NCBI GenBank assembly: GCA_040755715.1
Contig: JBFLXN010000139.1
Span: forward strand, 1-7,156
Length of the DNA stretch: 7,156 nucleotides
Reading direction: 5' to 3'
Origin: JBFLXN01 sp040755715 [NCBI: Candidatus Edwardsbacteria bacterium]
GTDB lineage: Bacteria; Edwardsbacteria; AC1; JBFLXN01
Part shown: in pieces, positions 1 through 4,800 of the stretch
How the letters are laid out: every line of letters begins with the position of its first letter
Numbering within the stretch: the stretch's first letter is position 1
Notes under the pieces: model-generated
Told to the model about the DNA's origin: nothing
The model's database searches: none
Seen by the model: only the letters and a program-made list of their open reading frames with translations
Position numbers and translations under genes: made by a program

Positions 1-40
1 ATCTGAAGTTATTTCAAATTTCCAAATATTTAGGTGATAG

Positions 41-122
41 TTTGCACCGAAATCGGAAAAGCTAACAAACATATTGATATTTCAGCGTCTTCCTTTAAAA
101 TTTGCACCGAAATCGGTGAAGC
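41..122. repeat. Two direct repeat copies with a small internal hairpin
   Basis: A 22-nt unit occurs at 41-62 and 101-122, exactly 60 bp apart, and matches at 20 of 22 positions. The first 16 bases, TTTGCACCGAAATCGG, are identical. The core ACCG-AAAT-CGGT can fold, and in the second copy the stem extends to CACCG/CGGTG. With only two copies and a small palindrome inside the unit this is not a CRISPR array. More copies may lie left of the window. Confidence 0.6.
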
Positions 123-150
123 CCCTTAAAAAGAGCTTGACATAGTGTGT

Positions 151-220
151 CCACGAAGACACGAAATCACGAAAAAGGATCTTTTTAATTACCTAGTTTC
201 CAAATTTCGTGTTTTCGTGG
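151..220. repeat. Long inverted repeat, 17-bp arms
   Basis: The left arm 151-167 (CCACGAAGACACGAAAT) pairs with the right arm 204-220 with a single G-T wobble, around a 36-nt loop. The loop edge contains a second, alternative inverted repeat: TAATTACC at 186-193 with GGTAATTA at 219-226. This CACGAA/TTCGTG type of palindrome looks like a dispersed intergenic repeat. There is no coding sequence or T-run to make it a clear terminator. Confidence 0.65.
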
Positions 221-267
221 TAATTATTGATTTTCCTAGGCGCCAAGATAAGCCTCGCTTACGCTCG

Positions 268-403
268 GCAAGTAGCGAGTAGCAAGTAGAGGGTATTCAG
301 TTAATTGAGTTTGTTGGGTTTATTGAGTTCGTCCCGATGAAATCGGGACAAACTCAATAAACTGTGTAAACCCAGTAAACTTACCCCAATTCTCGCTACT
401 TGC
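268..403. repeat. Nested inverted-repeat (cruciform) element
   Basis: The outer 12-bp perfect arms are GCAAGTAGCGAG (268-279) and its complement at 392-403. Nested inside is a 21-bp stem at 318-338 pairing with 342-362, with one mismatch and a 3-nt loop (GAA). The flanks of the inner stem are made of degenerate GAGTTTGTTGGGTTTATTG-like units. The structure is that of a non-coding palindromic repeat or MITE-like element. No transposase or clear target duplication is visible. Confidence 0.6.
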
Positions 404-447
404 TGACCACGCTCTGAAAATCTGGAAAGACATATTTTGCTTCCCCG

Positions 448-563
448 GGGATAGAGGCGAACCCCGTTAGAAATTGGAAATTTTTTCCAGGTAGTTTTCC
501 TAATCTCTAACAGGGCGAACCCTGCCTTTTGAAAAAAAGGGGGCGGCAGGTCGCCTCTATCCC
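448..563. repeat. Hairpin element copy A with GGGATAGAGGCGA termini
   Basis: Perfect 13-bp terminal inverted repeats lie at 448-460 and 551-563. Inside, ACCCCGTTAG (461-470) pairs imperfectly with CTAACAGGGC (507-516), and TGGAAA/TTTCCA (475-480 with 484-489) forms a further small stem. The upstream flank ATATTTTGC (432-440) and the inner GAACCCCGTTAG are shared with element B, which marks the two as one repeat family. It has no coding capacity. Confidence 0.6.
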
Positions 564-647
564 ATCACTTGCTTTAACCTTATTTGGTGTGATGGTAGCA
601 GTGATGCTCTTGATTGGAGCAGAGAACAGTGAGATATTTTGCCCAAC

Positions 648-764
648 GGGAAATAGAGGCAAGCCTTGCCTTTTTGATGAACCCCGTTAGTCCAGATTTC
701 ATCGGGATTCTAACGTGGTGAACCGAACCACTGTCTTTCCAAGCCCAGACCCGCCTCTATACCC
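648..764. repeat. Hairpin element copy B, related to copy A
   Basis: The terminal inverted repeats are ATAGAGGC (653-660) and GCCTCTAT (753-760), extended by GGG/CCC across a bulge. The inner stem ACCCCGTTAG (681-690) pairs with CTAACGTGGT (710-719) with one mismatch. It shares with copy A the 12-nt GAACCCCGTTAG (679-690), the flanking ATATTTTGC (634-642) and a CACTTG/CTACTTG-like right flank. The two copies start about 200 bp apart and are diverged in sequence but conserved in fold. Confidence 0.55.
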
Positions 765-774
765 ACTACTTGTC

Positions 775-906
775 TCAGCCACCTCCAGAAATAGAAGGTG
801 ATGGAGGAGGTGGCCAAGGCTGTGGGTCTGTAGCTGCATATATAGTAGAAGTCAGACCTAAAAATAGTCCAACCACAAATAGCCCGAGAAGTATTAACCG
901 CTTCAT
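775..906 (-). CDS. Small putative secreted Pro-rich peptide, 43 aa
   Basis: I do not recognise this gene. The ATG at 904-906 is preceded by AAAGGAGG with an 8-nt spacer, one of the two best ribosome binding sites in the window. The N-terminus has Lys-Arg followed by a hydrophobic helix (residues 4-18, LILLGLFVVGLFLGL) and a small-residue region (STIYAA, 20-25) suited to signal peptidase cleavage. The remaining mature part would be only about 18 residues, rich in Pro, Ser and Gly (DPQPWPPPPSPSISGGG). A longer version starting at 1005 is open, but its extra 33 codons run through a GC-rich dispersed palindrome and lack a good ribosome binding site, so I prefer the short form. The 3' end of the frame forms a 9-bp hairpin (778-786 with 806-814). 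It could instead be a membrane-anchored micropeptide or a chance frame in repeat DNA. Confidence 0.5.
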   Translation of the reverse strand: MKRLILLGLFVVGLFLGLTSTIYAATDPQPWPPPPSPSISGGG

Positions 907-914
907 TCTTAATT

Positions 915-922
915 CCTCCTTT
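915..922 (-). promoter_or_regulatory. Strong Shine-Dalgarno for the 43-aa peptide gene
   Basis: On the minus strand this reads AAAGGAGG, with 8 nt between it and the ATG at 904-906. It decides the start codon in favour of 906 over the in-frame ATG at 1005. Confidence 0.65.
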
Positions 923-928
923 CTAACC

Positions 929-968
929 TCTCCCCTTCCCTCCCCCAGTGGGGGAGGATGTGGGAGGG
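929..968. repeat. GC-rich CTCCC/GGGAG dispersed palindrome
   Basis: The core CCTCCCCC (939-946) pairs with GGGGGAGG (950-957) around an AGT loop. Outer CTCTCCC/GGGAGGG-like arms surround it. It lies directly upstream of the ribosome binding site of the small peptide gene, so a transcript from further upstream would carry the hairpin in its leader. Its core resembles the CTCCC-AAT-GGGAG core of the palindrome embedded in the kinase gene (5755-5846), so both probably belong to one dispersed family. Confidence 0.55.
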
Positions 969-989
969 GTCTGTGATTTTGACTTTTAC

Positions 990-1017
990 TTATTATTTTA
1001 AGCAATTACTATGCCAA
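990..1017 (-). promoter_or_regulatory. Possible weak promoter for the 43-aa peptide gene
   Basis: On the minus strand TTGGCA (1012-1017) and TAATAA (990-995) are separated by 16 nt. Both hexamers depart from consensus in AT-rich DNA, so this is only a candidate. It would start transcription just upstream of the GC-rich palindrome at 929-968. Confidence 0.25.
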
Positions 1018-1030
1018 CAACTCCATAAAT

Positions 1031-1058
1031 AAAAAAGGTCACTATAAGTGACCATTTT
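1031..1058 (-). terminator. Rho-independent terminator reading leftward
   Basis: A perfect 7-bp stem, GGTCACT (1037-1043) with AGTGACC (1047-1053), has a 3-nt loop. On the minus strand it is followed by TTTTTTATTTAT. It lies about 155 nt after the transposase stop codon, so it can end transcripts from the kinase/RAYT side before the small peptide gene. The short A/T flanks are partly symmetric, but the right-hand T-run is weaker, so rightward termination is less likely. Confidence 0.65.
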
Positions 1059-1088
1059 ACAGAATATTAGTATAAGCATTTTATGAAA

Positions 1089-1103
1089 CGCCCCTACCAG
1101 GGG
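1089..1103. repeat. Partial REP-like palindrome
   Basis: CGCCCCTAC at 1089-1097 matches the end motif (GTAGGGGCG read on the minus strand) of the REP family around the transposase. A 5-bp hairpin CCCCT-ACC-AGGGG fits at 1091-1103, but a full REP fold is absent, so it looks like a decayed or half copy. Confidence 0.4.
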
Positions 1104-1151
1104 AATTCTAAACTATATAACATTATGTTACTTTAAGTAACGAAATGTTAC

Positions 1152-1180
1152 TGTGGGCGGCCCACTGGGTCGCCCCTACA
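1152..1180. repeat. REP-like palindrome downstream of the RAYT
   Basis: Read on the minus strand it starts TGTAGGGGCG and folds as GGGCG-x-CCC / GGG-x-CGCCC (1155-1163 with 1167-1175, one G-T wobble) around a 3-nt loop. It lies about 30 nt beyond the RAYT stop codon. It shares the TGTAGGGG terminal motif with the copies at 1471-1541 and 1813-1842, the arrangement expected of REP sequences flanking their transposase. Confidence 0.65.
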
Positions 1181-1208
1181 TTGTAAAATCTGGGTATTTA
1201 CCTTCAAT

Positions 1209-1805
1209 TCATTCCCATTCTTCCTGATAAAATCTATCCTTAATTCTATCCGGATTCTCCCTATCAAATTGCCATTTTAATAGGTTTATTTGAATATATT
1301 TACGGATGCGGTTTAATTCGTCTTCATTTCTAATGATGTGTTCGTAATAATTCCGTTGCCATAACCGTTTATTAAAGGTTTGCCAATTGTTTTGTTTGAT
1401 ACCATCAATATATTTCTTTGTTGTCAATGATTTGAACCGTTGCACCACATTCGATAACGATAATTTTTCCGTAGGGGCGAACCCCTGTGTTCGCCCTATA
1501 TCGTTGGATTTTATGGGGCAGACACAGGGGTCTGCCCCTACAATTAAAATAATGCCATGAATATGATTCGGCATAACAACAAATTCATCAATGTCTATAC
1601 CCGAATAATATAATGGTATTTCCTTCCATATTTTTTCAATTACCCCCCCCAATTCATTCAACGCTATTTTGCCATTGACAATTGCACCAAATAAGCATTT
1701 CCTATTCTGTGTGCAAATTGTAACAAAATATGCCCCTGTCTGAGAATAGTCGTATCCTTTGAATCTTATTGAATGGCGATGATGTTTTTCAGGATTATAT
1801 GTCAT
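1209..1805 (-). CDS. REP-associated tyrosine transposase (IS200-like, Y1/HUH), 198 aa
   Basis: This single-strand DNA transposase of the RAYT group is expected to nick REP hairpins through a phosphotyrosine link. The HUH metal-binding motif is His81-Ile-His83 in MPNHIHGI. The conserved C-terminal block runs LWQRNYYEHIIR (149-160) then RKYIQINLLKW (169-179). By analogy with IS200-type enzymes Tyr170 is the likely nucleophile, an inference from family knowledge. The N-terminus MTYNPEKHHRHSIRFKGYDYS is the usual one for this group, so I start at 1805. The frame stays open to an ATG at 1955, but those 50 codons overlap the kinase gene and a REP. No clear ribosome binding site precedes 1805. Residues about 90-112 are encoded by an inverted REP pair inserted without loss of frame. 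A G8 run (1643-1650, coding strand) could slip. The enzyme appears intact. The REP hairpin at 1813-1842 separates it from the kinase gene by 38 nt. Confidence 0.88.
   Translation of the reverse strand: MTYNPEKHHRHSIRFKGYDYSQTGAYFVTICTQNRKCLFGAIVNGKIALNELGGVIEKIWKEIPLYYSGIDIDEFVVMPNHIHGIILIVGADPCVCPIKSNDIGRTQGFAPTEKLSLSNVVQRFKSLTTKKYIDGIKQNNWQTFNKRLWQRNYYEHIIRNEDELNRIRKYIQINLLKWQFDRENPDRIKDRFYQEEWE
1471..1541. repeat. Inverted pair of REPs (BIME-like) inside the RAYT frame
   Basis: Two 30-nt units, 1471-1500 and 1512-1541, are inverted copies separated by 11 nt. Each begins GTAGGGGC from its outer end. Unit 1 folds GGGCGAA/TTCGCCC; unit 2 folds GGGGCAGAC/GTCTGCCCC (1515-1523 with 1530-1538). 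They differ at 5 of 30 positions, and four of these are paired changes that keep the stem (GA..TC versus AG..CT). Their loops, ACCCCTGTGT and ACACAGGGGT, are exact complements. On the coding strand the pair is read as roughly VGADPCVCPIKSNDIGRTQ, between the HUH motif and the next helix. Confidence 0.75.
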
Positions 1806-1812
1806 GCTTGGG

Positions 1813-1842
1813 TGTAGGGGCGATGCACGCCTCTCCCCTACA
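1813..1842. repeat. REP-like palindrome between kinase stop and RAYT start
   Basis: TGTAGGGG (1813-1820) pairs perfectly with CCCCTACA (1835-1842) around a 14-nt loop. The repeat begins one base after the kinase stop codon (1844-1846) and ends 7 nt before the RAYT ATG. It may act as a weak terminator or mRNA end-protecting hairpin for the kinase transcript, and it limits ribosome access to the RAYT. Together with 1152-1180 it brackets the RAYT. Confidence 0.7.
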
Positions 1843-1843
1843 T

Positions 1844-4800
1844 TTACAATTTGTATTTTTTGATTTTTCTTAAGAGTCTTGGTCTTGAGATGCCTAAGAT
1901 TTTGGCGGCGGTTCTTTTTTTCCCTTGAGCATATTTCAATGCTTTTTGAATACATTCCTTTTCCATCGCCTCAAGTCTAACTGATTCTGCCGACATTGTT
2001 GGTTCATTCTTGACAATTTTTCCTGGGAGGTCTTTTAAGGCAACCCTTCTTGTCTCGCAGAGGGTAACTGCTCGTTCAACCACATTTTCCAATTCCCGGA
2101 CATTACCTGGCCAGGAATAGTTTAACAGGGCTTCTACGGCCTTTCTGGTGAACCCCACAATTTTGCTTTGGCTAATCTCTTTGTATTTCTGAAAGAAGTG
2201 TTTGATGAGGAGTGGGATATCTTCTCTTCTTTGTCTCAGCGTAGGTAATTTCAATTCTACTACATTCAAGCGGTAATAGAGGTCGCGGCGAAATCTTTGC
2301 TGGTTAACTTCTTCTTCAAGAATTTTATTGGTAGCGGCGATGATGCGCACATTTGTCTTTATTATTTCGGTCTCGCCGACTTTTCTTATTTCACCACTCT
2401 CAAGAAACCTCAACAGTTTTGACTGGAGTGAAGTAGGCAATTCTGCAATTTCATCCAGAAAGGCAGTGCCGCCATCAGCAAGTTGAAGGAGTCCAATCTT
2501 ATCTTGAATGGCTCCGGTAAAGGCACCCCTTTTATGGCCGAAGAGTTCTGATTCTAATAATGTTGGAGGTAAGGCTCCGCAATCAATCGTTACAAATCTT
2601 TTGTCCTTGCGAGGACTATTATAGTGAATGGCTTTGGCAATTAATTCCTTGCCGGTGCCGGTTTCGCCTTCAATCAAAACGGAACTGTCAAACTTACTGA
2701 CCTTTTTTAATGTCGCAAAAATTTCCTGCATCGCAGGACTCTTTCCGATAATGTCGGCAAAGCGAAATCTTTCCTCAACTTCTTGCTTTAAATAGACATT
2801 TTCTTCCTCTAATAGTTCTTTGCTCTTTTGCAGTTCGGAAAAGAGTTGCGCATTTTCCAGAGCAACGGCGGCTTGGTCCGCAAAGGCAATCAGGAATTCC
2901 AGGTCTTTTTCAGCGAAGGCATTCTGAACCCTGCGGTGGTCAATATAAATGGCGCCAATGGTATTTCCTTTGTTGCGCAAAGGAACGCACATCAGAGAAA
3001 GGAGTTGGTGATGGATGACGCTTTTTCGGTCTTTAAATCTCGGGTCCTGCCGGGCATCAGAGGTAAGAAACACCTCGCCACGATTAGTAGTATCAGAAAC
3101 GATACTGTGGGATATAGAGGACAAGTCATCAAGTGTTTCACCTTCAAGATTTCTGGCAATCTTTATAGAGAGTTCGCCCTTTTCATCCCGTAATAAGATA
3201 AATCCTCTTTCTGCCTGGAAGAGTTCTAAGGCTAAATCAAGCACCTTAGTCAAGAGTTCTTCGGGCTGACGGATGGAATTGACCACTTGACCAATCTCAT
3301 AAAGCGTAGAGAGCCTGCGGGCATCTTCAGAGATGAGTGGCAGGGGTGTGGTATAGGTGAAACGCCTTGGCTCTCTGACCATCTGAGGAGTTGAAACTGG
3401 GAGCTCATATCTGGAATCTGCTATCTCCTTAACTGTCTTTTCCAATTCGTATGGGAGGCCAATTTCTTCAAAAATCTGCTGACTTCTTTTAAGATGCTGG
3501 TTGGCTTTTTCTTTCTCGCCTTCACTCTTACACACCATTCCCAAGATTCTTTCTACCTTTCCCATTTCTATACGGTCATCAAGTTCATCTGCGAGAAACT
3601 TTCCCTTTTCTACCTTTTGCCGAGCCTCTTCTAATTCCCCGAGACCGAGATAGACTTCACCCATAGTGGAATAAACTTGTGCCAATCCTTTTTTCATTTT
3701 TAATTTCTCATAAATAACACGGCTTTGCTCTAAATATTTCAAAGCCTCTAACCAGTTCTTTTCCTCAAGATAAAAGCGCCCCAGGAGATAATAGGTAAGA
3801 GAGGTGTTAGCGGTCTCTCCAATTTCTTTACCGATTTTTAGGGCCTGTTGAAGAAAATGCAAAGACTTCTCCTTCATCTCCAATTCCAAGTAAAGTCGTC
3901 CGAGACTTAGATTGGTTCCCATTATGCCGGATGGTTCATTTATTCTTTCTTGTATTTTCAGGGCTTGCTCATAGCATCTTGAGGAATTCTCGTATTCACC
4001 CCTCACTCTATAAATATCTCCCAAGTTGTTTTGAAGGTGTCCCTCTCCTGTCTGATTATTTATCCTTCTGGCAATTTCAAGACTCTTTTGATAATGCTCT
4101 TCCGCTTTTGTCCAGTTACATCTCTCATAATAGATGATGCCGAGATTGTTGCAAATAGCGGCAATCTGACAGACATTGCCAATTTTCTCCTGAATCAAAA
4201 GGGCTTGCTGATAGTTGTTAATTGCAGACGCCCATTCTCCCTTCTGCCAGTAAATAATTCCTAAAAGTCCATAATTCAGTGCCTTTCCGTATTCATCGCC
4301 AATTTTTTCTTTTAACAAAAGACTTTTTTTACTATAATCTATGGCGGCTTTGATTTCTCCTTTATTCCAGTAGAGAAGTGCCAAGAAATAAAAAATTCGG
4401 GAAAGTTCATACTCATCTTTGATTTCTTCAGCAATCTTTTGGGCTTGGTGTCCATATTGTTTTGCTTTTTCATATTCTCCCTTTAACCGATAGACTTCAC
4501 ATAATTCGCTGAGAATACGAATCGTCTCTTTAGTCTGCGATTTCTCTTCCAGTAATTTCTCTGCGTTTTGTAGTATTTCTTTTGCCTTTTCATACTCTCC
4601 TCTTATCCTTTCAATACTGGCAATCCTACCATAAAATTTTGCCTTGAGCATTGGCTCATCCGCCACACTGACGGCGGACAGGTCTGTAATCTCGGCAATA
4701 TTAGAGAAGGAATTTATTGCTTTTGGATAATCACCGATAATTTCACAAATCTCACCAATTTGTTCCAGGACTTCTACTCTCTTTGCCTCCTCCACTAAAT

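Larger units (their letters stand above)
1..774. other. Gene-free, repeat-rich intergenic stretch
   Basis: No open reading frame of convincing length or with a ribosome binding site is visible on either strand here. The stretch instead holds a chain of repeats: a direct repeat with small hairpins (41-122), a 17-bp inverted repeat (151-220), a nested cruciform (268-403) and two related hairpin elements (448-563 and 648-764). The dispersed-repeat content suggests an intergenic accumulation zone rather than a decayed gene, although I cannot exclude an unrecognised structured RNA. Confidence 0.7.

Noticed and set aside
41-122. CRISPR array
   Set aside because: There are only two imperfect copies, the unit is largely a short palindrome, and no cas gene is visible.
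770-976. Plus-strand open frame opposite the small peptide gene
   Set aside because: It has no ribosome binding site, and its composition (PPPEIEGDGGGG, SPLPSPSGGG) comes from repeat DNA read on the opposite strand.
907-1005. Longer 76-codon form of the small peptide gene starting at 1005
   Set aside because: The extra codons run through a GC-rich dispersed palindrome, and the signal-peptide start at 906 has the strong ribosome binding site.
1127-1141. GTTACTT/AAGTAAC hairpin as a terminator for the transposase
   Set aside because: The loop is too tight and there is no T-run; the hairpin at 1037-1053 with its T6 tail is the better terminator.
1806-1955. In-frame upstream extension of the transposase to an ATG at 1955 (248 aa)
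   Set aside because: The extra 50 codons overlap the end of the kinase gene and cross a REP. The usual RAYT N-terminus (MTYNPEKHH) begins at 1805.
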